Positions 17,063 through 24,926 of a DNA stretch of 64,000 nt are shown here, piece by piece. Each line of letters opens with the position of its first letter. Positions within the stretch are counted from its first letter, which is position 1. The notes beneath the pieces are model-generated. The model made no database searches, was not told the DNA's origin, and saw nothing but the letters and a program-made list of their open reading frames with translations. Position numbers and translations under genes: made by a program. Source of the DNA: Lachnospiraceae bacterium (GTDB lineage: Bacteria > Bacillota > Clostridia > Lachnospirales > Lachnospiraceae); assembly GCA_015057005.1 (NCBI GenBank), contig SVFF01000001.1, forward strand, positions 62,001 to 126,000, written 5' to 3'.

Positions 17063-17689
17063 CTACTTTAAACGCTTCACCTTACCGTCAACTACAGCAA
17101 TACGTCCGTTGGCGATATCATCGATAGCCTGAGGAAGCAGAATCCACTCTGCCTGCTCCATGACTCTGCGCTGCAGAATCTCAGGAGTATCATCATCCTC
17201 TACTGCCACTGCCTTCTGCGCCACGATAGGACCTTCGTCCATACCTTCATTTACAAAATGAACCGTTGCGCCGGTCACCTTTACCCCCCGCTCCAAAGCC
17301 TTCTCGTGAACTTTCAGACCATAATAGCCTACTCCGCAGAAGGAAGGGATCAGGGACGGGTGAATATTGATAATGCGTCCGTTGTACTTATGTACCATTG
17401 CTTCCGGAATGGCTACCAGGAAACCGGCCAGCACCACCAGATCCGGTTGATATTCATCCACTTTTGCAAGTAAAGCTTCATTAAATTCTGCTCTGCTTTC
17501 AAAATCCTTTGGAGATACACTTATTGCAGGAATCCCTGCATTTCTGGCTCTCTCCAGACTTTTTACAGTCTTATTATTGCTGAGCACAGCCACCAATTCC
17601 GTATTCGTGATCGTTCCGGAGGCCACTGCATCAATGATTGCCTGTAAATTGGTACCGCCGCCGGATACCAACACCATTACTCTCAACAT
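17063..17689 (-). CDS. purN: Phosphoribosylglycinamide formyltransferase
   Basis: This 208-residue enzyme transfers a formyl group from 10-formyl-THF to GAR (step 3 of purine synthesis). It shows SGGGTNLQAI near the N-terminus, the catalytic NIHPSLIPSF segment and DEGPIVAQ, carrying the Asn/His/Asp active-site triad. The length matches the family. ATG 17689 follows AGAGGATATAACCTT, 31 bp after purM. Confidence 0.96.
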   Translation of the reverse strand: MLRVMVLVSGGGTNLQAIIDAVASGTITNTELVAVLSNNKTVKSLERARNAGIPAISVSPKDFESRAEFNEALLAKVDEYQPDLVVLAGFLVAIPEAMVHKYNGRIINIHPSLIPSFCGVGYYGLKVHEKALERGVKVTGATVHFVNEGMDEGPIVAQKAVAVEDDDTPEILQRRVMEQAEWILLPQAIDDIANGRIAVVDGKVKRLK

Positions 17690-17720
17690 AAGGTTATATC
17701 CTCTATTCTCAGACTTTTGT

Positions 17721-18746
17721 TTAGATTAAAGTAACGCCCTTTTCACCTGCTTCACAGTGACCTACGATATAAGCGGTATCGCCTGCTGCCGCAATGGCTT
17801 CCATGGTCTTGTCCACATCAGCAGGATCTACTGCCAGCACCATACCAAGACCCATGTTGTATGTATTGTACATCATCTGGTCAGTGATATCGCCGGTCTT
17901 CTGCAGAAGCTTGAAGATGGCGGGAATCTCGTAGCTGTCCTTCTTCACAACAGCGCGGATGCCGTCGGGAAGCATTCTGGGAATATTCTCATCGAAACCG
18001 CCGCCTGTGATGTGGCTGCAGCCCTTGATGGTAACACCTGCTTTCTTAACGGACTTCAGGGCATTTACATAAATTCTGGTGGGCTCAATCAGGGCTTCGC
18101 CCAGAGTCTTACCAAGCTCATCATAATAAGTATTCAGGCTCTCGGCAGTCATCTCAAATACTTTACGTACCAGAGAGAAACCGTTGGAATGTACACCGGA
18201 GGAAGCAATACCGATCAGGGTATCACCTGCTGCAATATTGGCACCGGTGATCAGATCTTTCTCATCTACAACGCCCACTGCAAAACCTGCCAGATCATAC
18301 TCATCCTCAGGCATAAGCCCCGGATGTTCTGCAGTCTCACCGCCGATCAGAGCAGCGCCGGACTGCTTACAGCCCTCTGCCACACCCTTAACGATGGTAG
18401 CGATCTTCTCGGGGTAATTTTTGCCGCATGCAATATAGTCCAGGAAGAACAGAGGCTCACCGCCTGCACATGCCACGTCGTTCACGCACATTGCCACTGC
18501 ATCAATACCGATGGTGTCATGCTTGTCCATCAGAAAAGCAAGCTTTACCTTGGTACCACAGCCATCAGTGCCGGACAGCAGGATGGGATTCTCCATATCC
18601 TTAATAGCGCTTAAGGAAAAAGCACCGGAAAATCCGCCAAGGCCACCCAATACCTCGGGGCGCATAGTCTCTTTTACATGCTTCTTCATCAGTTCTACTG
18701 ACTTATAACCGGCTTCAATATCAACTCCAGCTTTCTTGTAATCCAT
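17721..18746 (-). CDS. purM: Phosphoribosylformylglycinamidine cyclo-ligase (AIR synthetase)
   Basis: This 341-residue enzyme closes the imidazole ring (FGAM + ATP to AIR). It contains DYKKAGVDIEAG at the N-terminus, GTDGCGTKVKLA, GGETAEHPGLM and ITGGGFDENIPRM, all PurM signatures. ATG 18746 follows AAGGAGAATAACA. It lies between purE and purN in the operon; purF, purC, purL, purH and purQ are not in the window. Confidence 0.97.
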   Translation of the reverse strand: MDYKKAGVDIEAGYKSVELMKKHVKETMRPEVLGGLGGFSGAFSLSAIKDMENPILLSGTDGCGTKVKLAFLMDKHDTIGIDAVAMCVNDVACAGGEPLFFLDYIACGKNYPEKIATIVKGVAEGCKQSGAALIGGETAEHPGLMPEDEYDLAGFAVGVVDEKDLITGANIAAGDTLIGIASSGVHSNGFSLVRKVFEMTAESLNTYYDELGKTLGEALIEPTRIYVNALKSVKKAGVTIKGCSHITGGGFDENIPRMLPDGIRAVVKKDSYEIPAIFKLLQKTGDITDQMMYNTYNMGLGMVLAVDPADVDKTMEAIAAAGDTAYIVGHCEAGEKGVTLI

Positions 18747-18797
18747 TGTTATTCTCCTTAGTTGTTGTCATCTTACCTATAGCAGAAAAGTGCTCTA

Positions 18798-19334
18798 TTA
18801 TTTCTTCATATTCTCCAGGTATGCCTTGTAGCCGATCTCCTGCAGCTTTGCATCCTTAGCTACTACCTGATTTTTAAGCTTTTCGCTGTAATTCTTTAAC
18901 TTCTGCAAAATTTCAGGATTGGAGGTCGCCAAGATCTTGGCAGCCAGCAGGCCTGCGTTTGCGCCGCCGTTGATGGCAACTGTAGCTACGGGAATGCCGG
19001 AAGGCATCTGTACGATGGAATACAGGGAATCACGTCCGCCAAGGGAAGTGGTGTGCATGGGGATTCCGATAACGGGCATGGGGAAGATCGCCGCGCACAT
19101 GCCGGGCAGATGTGCCGCCATACCTGCACCTGCAATAATTACCTTAAAGCCCTTTTCTTCTGCTGTCTTCGCATATTCAAAAAATACATCAGGCTCTCTG
19201 TGGGCGCTGATCACGGTAATCTCATAATCAATTCCCAGTTCCTCTAAAATATCTGCGGCCTTAGCCATAACGGGCATGTCGGAATCGCTTCCCATCACAA
19301 TGCCTACCTTCTGTATCATTTCTGTATCTGCCAT
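18798..19334 (-). CDS. purE: 5-(carboxyamino)imidazole ribonucleotide mutase
   Basis: This 178-residue protein shows the PurE signature GSDSDMPVM, the SAHREPD loop with the catalytic His, and AGAGMAAHLPGM. Class I PurE enzymes interconvert N5-CAIR and CAIR and normally need PurK, which is not nearby; class II enzymes use CO2 directly. I cannot decide the class securely by eye. It is the first gene of the pur operon, with ATG 19334 after GAAAGGAGCATACAA and a promoter at 19418-19446. Confidence 0.95.
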   Translation of the reverse strand: MADTEMIQKVGIVMGSDSDMPVMAKAADILEELGIDYEITVISAHREPDVFFEYAKTAEEKGFKVIIAGAGMAAHLPGMCAAIFPMPVIGIPMHTTSLGGRDSLYSIVQMPSGIPVATVAINGGANAGLLAAKILATSNPEILQKLKNYSEKLKNQVVAKDAKLQEIGYKAYLENMKK

Positions 19335-19417
19335 TTGTATGCTCCTTTCATCACCTGCCTAACGGTATTGGAGCTTTCGCCGCTTACCTGCAGGCATTCT
19401 TATGCAATATATACTTT

Positions 19418-19446
19418 AGTTTACTAAAAATCATGTAGCCTTGCAA
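19418..19446 (-). promoter_or_regulatory. Promoter of the purEMND operon
   Basis: TTGCAA (19441-19446), a 17-bp spacer and TAAACT (19418-19423) lie about 85 nt before purE. The leader shows no purine riboswitch core or clear PurBox. Confidence 0.5.
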
Positions 19447-19520
19447 TATCTTCCGCGCAATTTCTTGTACTTTTTGACATTTTTCGCACATTTGACCACA
19501 AGATAATGTATCTGACACTT

Positions 19521-21587
19521 TTATTCAGCAAAAGGTCTGTTCAATTCTTCCGTTCCGGACAGAACGAAACGGCCATCCCGGATGATTTCCACAGAAGTGC
19601 CATCATTAAGCACCGCATTCAGTGCTGCCAATTCATCGTAGGGGATGGTAATGTCCGTGTGGCAATTGAAATAAGCTTTGGCCGGCTTGACGGTACGAAG
19701 TTCTGACACCTCATTATCCTTGGCCACGATTTCCTTGCCGTCAGGATTGTACACCTTCATATCCTCCTCATGGGAATAGCAGGTATCTCCCACTGCAAAG
19801 TGCGGTCCCATCTTTTCCGCGATCAGTATGGGGAATTTGTCCTCCACACCATACTTTTTCGCCGCCACATAAGCAGTGGTATTGGTGCCAATGGCAAACT
19901 CTCCTATGGGAAGGGTCTTGTGGCGGAACAGAATATTTTCTTTGATAAACGCCTGATTTTCTTCTTCCCTGGCAAAATTATCGCAGGTATAGTCCTTGAT
20001 CATGCCGTCCTCAAAGGTAATTGCCAGATTTCTGTATTCCAGCCCTTCCAGGAACACCTTTGTCACATGAAGGATACCATTGGTACCCTTGAGCACAGGG
20101 GAAGTGAACACCTCACCTACCGGAATATTCACATCAGCCACACAGTTTTCAAAAGCAGTTTCCTTATCGGGATCCTGCAGCTGTTTGATGCTGATCTTCA
20201 AATCGGTCCTGTTGTCTCCCTTACCCTTGATCTCGCAGTATGCTGCCCGGTCCAGAGTGTCGATGATGGTCTGCTGGATATCACGATACAGCATATAATC
20301 TAAAGTATTGATCCGGATAATATCCTCAAAAAGCTCCGGGAAGCAGTCACCGATCTCCGGCACAGGAAAAGCGATAATGGTAAAACTGCGCTCCTCCGGC
20401 AGGATATATTTCCGCTGCAGTTCGCCGGCCTGGGAGGAATATTCCACCCACATTGCGCTCTGTTCGTCAGTCAGGCGAATGCTCTCAGGCTTGATCACCG
20501 GATCAAATTCTCTCTCACCAAAGGTTTCCACCACTGCAGGACCCGCATACTCTCCGGCCTCACGCTTATATATTTCATAGGCGGTGTGCTGCACTTCCAG
20601 CTTACGGCTGCAGTAAACTTTGTCAAGCACCAGGCCCTTGTCGTCCTTGTGATCAAAGTCATACTGTCTGTTGGCATCTGCGCCGTAAAAACCGCTCTTA
20701 TAAATAGAAGGATTGTAAAGGATACTTGCGGGGGATCTGTAAATTGCCGGGGACAGACCCATCTTTTCAAAATTCTCAATGGCGCGTCTGATCATGCGCT
20801 CAAAGCCCAGGCGGTAGTGAATCTGCGCAGTCTTTTTCTTGGAAAGATCCTTATTGGCCAGCACAAAACCCATGCGGTAGCCTTCCGTGTAGGTGTCCGC
20901 CATGGTGTTAATGGTCTCCTGAGGCAGTCCTGCCATAAATTTGGCTGTGATCAGCTCATTTTCGCTTACATATTCACCATACGCATAAAGATAACGCTCA
21001 TCGGTCAAGTCTGCGTTCATAATGATATTGACCGCAAAATTGTCCTCCGGCACCACCATTTCCTTCACTCGCTGCTCCGCAGCCACATCCGCATAATCGC
21101 TGGCAAACCAGTAGATGATCTTACGGATGCTTTCATACTCAGGCAGTCTGCCGTTCTCCTGCCACTCATAATCAAATGCCGCATAAATCTCCACAAAAAG
21201 TTCCATGCGGATCACCAGTTCCATCAGGCGTCCCTCATAGACAAAGCCGATCATGCTGCGCATTTCTGCATACAGGAAGGCCAGCAATGCACCGAACTCC
21301 CCGCCCAACCGGGCCGATGCATAAGCAGGATTGGTATAGCTTTCCTCGTAATGATCTTCCAAAATATCCTGGTAGAGGGCCAGATTGCGCTCCTTAATTT
21401 CCGAAATGTCAGCCTTTTCCAGACCGCCCTCTTCCAGAAACACCCTGGTATCTTCAATCAGTAAAACAAACTCAGCCACTGCCGCAAAATATTCTTCAAA
21501 TGCCGCACAGCCGAAATGCTCTTCCCTGATGCTGCAGATACGCTCTACGGAAAGCTCCAGACGCTCTCTCAATTCCTCATAATTCAT
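19521..21587 (-). CDS. M29 family aminopeptidase with a long N-terminal extension
   Basis: The 688 residues consist of a C-terminal half (about 300-688) that is an M29 (AmpS/PepS/AmpT) aminopeptidase and an N-terminal helical region of about 290 residues that I do not recognise. M29 landmarks are NIPVGEVFTSP, IGEFAIGTN, IAEKMGPHFAVGD and CHTDI, which supply the Glu/His/Asp metal ligands. Typical M29 enzymes have about 410 residues, so this is a fusion-like, enlarged version. It is cytoplasmic, with no signal peptide. The start at 21587 has a weak AAGGGAA site. It lies 56 bp after a small membrane protein gene. Confidence 0.85.
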   Translation of the reverse strand: MNYEELRERLELSVERICSIREEHFGCAAFEEYFAAVAEFVLLIEDTRVFLEEGGLEKADISEIKERNLALYQDILEDHYEESYTNPAYASARLGGEFGALLAFLYAEMRSMIGFVYEGRLMELVIRMELFVEIYAAFDYEWQENGRLPEYESIRKIIYWFASDYADVAAEQRVKEMVVPEDNFAVNIIMNADLTDERYLYAYGEYVSENELITAKFMAGLPQETINTMADTYTEGYRMGFVLANKDLSKKKTAQIHYRLGFERMIRRAIENFEKMGLSPAIYRSPASILYNPSIYKSGFYGADANRQYDFDHKDDKGLVLDKVYCSRKLEVQHTAYEIYKREAGEYAGPAVVETFGEREFDPVIKPESIRLTDEQSAMWVEYSSQAGELQRKYILPEERSFTIIAFPVPEIGDCFPELFEDIIRINTLDYMLYRDIQQTIIDTLDRAAYCEIKGKGDNRTDLKISIKQLQDPDKETAFENCVADVNIPVGEVFTSPVLKGTNGILHVTKVFLEGLEYRNLAITFEDGMIKDYTCDNFAREEENQAFIKENILFRHKTLPIGEFAIGTNTTAYVAAKKYGVEDKFPILIAEKMGPHFAVGDTCYSHEEDMKVYNPDGKEIVAKDNEVSELRTVKPAKAYFNCHTDITIPYDELAALNAVLNDGTSVEIIRDGRFVLSGTEELNRPFAE

Positions 21588-21643
21588 ATATTTTTAATTT
21601 CCCTTCCCGAAAATTTTCTTTCAATATCAGGCACCGGACACAC

Positions 21644-21961
21644 TTACAAAATATTTCCCAAATACAGTATCATGCTTATGCACACAAGACACAGCACATT
21701 CAGGACTACTCCCAATATAGGGAAAATGCGGTAATAAATATTCTCTCTCACCGTAAGAATGCCCAAAATCAGACCCACAAATGAAAACAGCGTAGCCAGC
21801 AGGCCGGTCACACCGTAACCATTTAACGCTTCTCCGCCGGCACGGGAGGTCAGATAGACCACCAACAGCACAGACCCCAGGCTTATGATCCCCAGAATCA
21901 CCGACATGATCGCTTTTTGAGAATGTTTTTTATTGGTATAAATATATTTTTTATTCTTCAT
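21644..21961 (-). CDS. Small membrane protein, DUF6142-like
   Basis: This 105-residue protein has a basic N-terminus (KNKKYIYTNKKHSQK) and three predicted transmembrane helices (about 17-37, 50-68 and 78-102). I associate this layout with DUF6142 proteins of Clostridia; no function is known. The ribosome site is weak. It lies between the M29 aminopeptidase and a 50-residue membrane protein gene, separated from the latter by a terminator-like hairpin. Confidence 0.7.
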   Translation of the reverse strand: MKNKKYIYTNKKHSQKAIMSVILGIISLGSVLLVVYLTSRAGGEALNGYGVTGLLATLFSFVGLILGILTVRENIYYRIFPILGVVLNVLCLVCISMILYLGNIL

Positions 21962-21974
21962 ATTTCACTCTAAA

Positions 21975-22004
21975 ACTCTAAAGGGCACTCCCTACGGAAT
22001 GCCC
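21975..22004 (-). terminator. Terminator after the 50-residue membrane protein
   Basis: GGGCATTCC and GGAGTGCCC (minus strand) pair with one mismatch, followed by TTTAGAGTTTTAG. The T-run is interrupted, so termination may be partial. Confidence 0.55.
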
Positions 22005-22020
22005 AACAACAGTTACTTCA

Positions 22021-22173
22021 TTAAAACAAAATCTTGGTCTTGCCTGCAAGCAGCTTTGCGCCGCAAATGAGCAGTAAAACACCGGCGGTCACTCCCACCA
22101 CCATTGTAACAATGCCCAAAACAATATTCATCGCTCCGGCTCCGTTCATGGTCTTATAAGTCTTTTCTTCCAT
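22021..22173 (-). CDS. 50-residue single-helix membrane protein
   Basis: A short frame encodes a protein starting MEEKTYKTMNGAGAMN, with one long hydrophobic helix (about 16-38) and the basic end AGKTKILF. ATG 22173 follows AAAGGTGAGACTTTT, a good ribosome site, and the frame ends at TAA 22021. Helix plus strong ribosome site plus a following hairpin make it likely real. No family is recognised. It lies 45 bp after pyrE in the same direction. Confidence 0.65.
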   Translation of the reverse strand: MEEKTYKTMNGAGAMNIVLGIVTMVVGVTAGVLLLICGAKLLAGKTKILF

Positions 22174-22218
22174 AAAAGTCTCACCTTTCATTATTCACTG
22201 CAAATTATGCAGGGTAAA

Positions 22219-22896
22219 TTATGCGCCATAGATTGCGTAATAATCGTCAATTGCTGCTTTCAGTGTGTCATCGATCAGCACCTGTCCGTTGTAAGGCTTG
22301 TTGTAGAGATGCTCAATAACATCTGTCATGGACACGATCGCATTGGCCTTAAAGCCATACTTCTCCTGAACCTCTTCCAGCGCACGCTTCTCACCGCCAA
22401 GACCCTTCTCGCAACGGTCCAAAGAAACCATCAGACCCACGATCTCAACATCTGCTGCTCCTTTTACCTTGGGAACGGTCTCCTCCATGGACTTACCGGA
22501 GGTAGTAACATCCTCGATCATGATCACTCTGTCGCCGTCTTTTAACTTGCTGCCCAGGAAGCTTCCCTTGTCAGCGCCGTGATCCTTCTCCTCTTTACGA
22601 TCTGAACAATAGCGAACTTCTTTGCCGTACAACTTGCTGTAAGCAATGGCAGTAACAACACTGATAGGAATACCCTTGTAAGCGGGTCCGAACAGTACAT
22701 CAAAATCATCTCCGTAGGTATTGTGGATGGCCTTCGCATAATACTCACCAAGACCCATCAGCTGGCTGCCTGTCACGTAAGCACCTGCATTCATAAAGAA
22801 GGGAGACTTGCGTCCGCTCTTTAATGTAAATTCGCCAAATTTTAATACCTGGCAGTCTACCATAAATTCAATAAACTCTTTCTTGTACTGTTCCAT
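22219..22896 (-). CDS. pyrE: Orotate phosphoribosyltransferase
   Basis: This 225-residue enzyme converts orotate + PRPP to OMP. It shows the PRPP-binding motif VIMIEDVTTSGKS, the flexible-loop region RKEEKDHGADKGSF and FGPAYKGIP. ATG 22896 follows CGGAGGATGATGAT. It has its own promoter (22975-23003) behind the terminator of the preceding phosphodiesterase gene. PyrF, the next enzyme of the pathway, is encoded 1 kb upstream. Confidence 0.96.
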   Translation of the reverse strand: MEQYKKEFIEFMVDCQVLKFGEFTLKSGRKSPFFMNAGAYVTGSQLMGLGEYYAKAIHNTYGDDFDVLFGPAYKGIPISVVTAIAYSKLYGKEVRYCSDRKEEKDHGADKGSFLGSKLKDGDRVIMIEDVTTSGKSMEETVPKVKGAADVEIVGLMVSLDRCEKGLGGEKRALEEVQEKYGFKANAIVSMTDVIEHLYNKPYNGQVLIDDTLKAAIDDYYAIYGA

Positions 22897-22974
22897 ATCA
22901 TCATCCTCCGCTTTTCGTGCACGCTTATGCCTGCTGGTTTCATCAGGGAAGAGTATTCATCCCATATTTAGTAC

Positions 22975-23003
22975 ATAGTACCATAATTCTCAAAGTATTT
23001 CAA
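22975..23003 (-). promoter_or_regulatory. Promoter of pyrE
   Basis: TTGAAA (22998-23003), a 17-bp spacer and TACTAT (22975-22980) lie about 75 nt before the start codon. Confidence 0.65.
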
Positions 23004-23033
23004 TCAGTTTTCATGTACCGCTGCCGTAACATT

Positions 23034-23068
23034 TAAAAAAACGGCCGGGTACCATCCGGTACCCGGTC
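23034..23068 (-). terminator. Terminator after the glycerophosphodiester phosphodiesterase gene
   Basis: CCGGGTACC pairs with GGTACCCGG around a 4-nt loop, followed on the minus strand by seven T's. It is a strong intrinsic terminator. Confidence 0.9.
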
Positions 23069-23084
23069 CACATTTCATTTGGTA

Positions 23085-23819
23085 TTATTCCAGAATATTG
23101 GAGGTGATATAATCAACGCCCCATTCGATCAATTTCTCAGCTGCTTCCTTTTCATCACAGGTAAAACAGTTTATCAGTACGTTGTTCTCATGAAGTTTAA
23201 CCACAACCTCCGCAGTCAACGCACCATAGTAAATATCCAGATCCAGCTTGTGATGCACCAACTCTGCAAGTCTCTCTTCCGTGACAGGATCGCCGGTCAG
23301 CCACTGGATGGGCTGCTTGGGAAGGATTTCTCTCATGACAACACAATTGTTCCAATCAAAGGAGATAAAGATGATACCGTCCAGATAATCCTGCTCTTTG
23401 ATGATCTCTGCGATTCTTTGTAAGTCTTCTCTGGAAAAAGGATTCTTCAGCTCCAGCACGCCCACTTTACCGTACTTTTTACAGATGTGGATATACTCGG
23501 GCAGCAGCGGGATGCGGATATCTTTTCTGACAGTACTGCCGTCCAGATCGGGAAGTACAATATCTTTCAGAACATCATAGGACACTTCCTCAACATTTAC
23601 ATCTACTGCGCCGTTTGACACGCGCTTTGTGGTCTCATCGTGAATCACCACAAATTTGCCGTCTGCAGTTTTGTGAATGTCAGTCTCAATTCCGAAATAA
23701 CTTCTGTTGCCGGCCGCAACAAAAGCTGCATTGGTGTTTTCTCTCTCAAGTCCGCTCATGCCGCGGTGAGCAACCATTTTCACATGCTTTTTCTCGATCT
23801 TGATTGTATCCTTAGCCAT
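23085..23819 (-). CDS. Glycerophosphodiester phosphodiesterase family protein
   Basis: This 244-residue cytoplasmic enzyme splits glycerophosphodiesters into glycerol-3-phosphate and an alcohol. It carries the GDPD signature HRGMSGLERENTNAAF, the metal pair in GIETDIH and the catalytic VIHDE. ATG 23819 was preferred over 23834 because GGAGGGATATACG precedes it and overlaps the earlier ATG. It lies 60 bp after pyrF; the pairing with pyrimidine genes has no obvious metabolic reason. Confidence 0.9.
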   Translation of the reverse strand: MAKDTIKIEKKHVKMVAHRGMSGLERENTNAAFVAAGNRSYFGIETDIHKTADGKFVVIHDETTKRVSNGAVDVNVEEVSYDVLKDIVLPDLDGSTVRKDIRIPLLPEYIHICKKYGKVGVLELKNPFSREDLQRIAEIIKEQDYLDGIIFISFDWNNCVVMREILPKQPIQWLTGDPVTEERLAELVHHKLDLDIYYGALTAEVVVKLHENNVLINCFTCDEKEAAEKLIEWGVDYITSNILE

Positions 23820-23879
23820 CGTATATCCCTCCATATGGTCATTGCGTCATACGCTTATTATGTCATTACCTAACGCGGC

Positions 23880-24812
23880 TTATCTTGCATTCAATGCCTG
23901 TGCAATGTCTTCCTGCATGTCGAGCACTGCTGCTCTGGAAGCGTCAGCATAACCTTCGCCGCCGAACTGGGCATATTTCTCCTGCTGGTATGCTGCAATG
24001 ATGCCTCGGGAGGAGTTGATGATAGCGCCCAGACCGTCTTCATTAAAGAAGTGAACCAGATCTGCGCCCTTACCGCCCTGTGCACCGTAACCGGGTACCA
24101 GGATAAAGGTGTTAGGCATCAGCTTACGCAGGATCTTGCCCTGCTCGGGGTAGGTAGCGCCTACTACAGCACCTACATAGCTGTAGCTGCCGGACCCGGG
24201 CATGCACTCAGCGCCCCACTGTGCCACCTTCTCACCCATCCACTCATAGAGAGGTCTGCCGTCGATCAGACGATCCTGGAATTCACCGCTGCTGGGATTG
24301 GAAGTCTTTACCAGTACAAAGATACCCTTTCCTTCTTCCTGACAAACCTTGGTGAAGGGCTTGATACCGTCAGATCCCAGGTAAGGGTTAACGGTTGCAA
24401 AATCTTCATCAAAACCATAGAAGCTGTTGCTTCCCACTTTTACTTTTCCAAGGTGTCCCACTGCATATGCCTCAGAGGTGGAACCGATGTCACCGCGCTT
24501 TACGTCACCGATCACTACCAGATCTTTTTCTTTACAGTAATCCACGGTCTTCTTGAAGGCGATCATGCCGGGAATACCGAACTGCTCGTACATTGCCACC
24601 TGGGGTTTTACTGCAGGCACCAGATCGTAGATCGCATCTACAATGCCCTTATTGTACTGCCAGATTGCCTCCGCAGCACCTTCCAGAGTCTCACCGTACT
24701 CTGCAAAAGCAGCCTTCTGGATATGCTCAGGCACAAATTTCATCATGGGATCTAAACCTACCACGATAGGAGCATTGGTTTTCTGAATCTTGGTAATCAG
24801 TTTGTTGATCAT
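23880..24812 (-). CDS. pyrF: Orotidine 5'-phosphate decarboxylase (type 2)
   Basis: This 310-residue protein has the length and sequence of the longer type 2 PyrF branch. The catalytic Lys/Asp set is in VIGDVKRGDIGSTS; KPQVAMYEQFG and VPGYGAQGG are further signatures. It makes UMP from OMP. ATG 24812 follows GAGAGGAACTGACT. It is the first gene before the phosphodiesterase. The upstream gap to nrdD carries a hairpin (24881-24905) but no clear pyrimidine attenuator. Confidence 0.95.
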   Translation of the reverse strand: MINKLITKIQKTNAPIVVGLDPMMKFVPEHIQKAAFAEYGETLEGAAEAIWQYNKGIVDAIYDLVPAVKPQVAMYEQFGIPGMIAFKKTVDYCKEKDLVVIGDVKRGDIGSTSEAYAVGHLGKVKVGSNSFYGFDEDFATVNPYLGSDGIKPFTKVCQEEGKGIFVLVKTSNPSSGEFQDRLIDGRPLYEWMGEKVAQWGAECMPGSGSYSYVGAVVGATYPEQGKILRKLMPNTFILVPGYGAQGGKGADLVHFFNEDGLGAIINSSRGIIAAYQQEKYAQFGGEGYADASRAAVLDMQEDIAQALNAR

Positions 24813-24880
24813 AGTCAGTTCCTCTCATTTTCTTAATTTTAACTTCTGTTACACAATTTTCCGTTTCTGTTTGCACAACT

Positions 24881-24905
24881 AAGGCGTTGTCTTTTCACAA
24901 CGCCT
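24881..24905. terminator. Hairpin between nrdD and pyrF
   Basis: AGGCGTTGT pairs with ACAACGCCT around a 6-nt loop, 22 bp after the nrdD stop. The plus-strand flank is T-rich (CGTTTTTC); on the minus strand the tail is weaker. It probably ends nrdD transcripts. Confidence 0.55.
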
Positions 24906-24926
24906 CGTTTTTCTTTTCGCTATTAA

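Noticed and set aside
19335..19520. Purine riboswitch before purE
   Set aside because: The conserved junction words of the purine aptamer are missing from the leader; only a promoter is visible.
24813..24926. PyrR attenuator before pyrF
   Set aside because: The hairpin here follows nrdD and no conserved anti-antiterminator binding loop could be found; it reads as a terminator.
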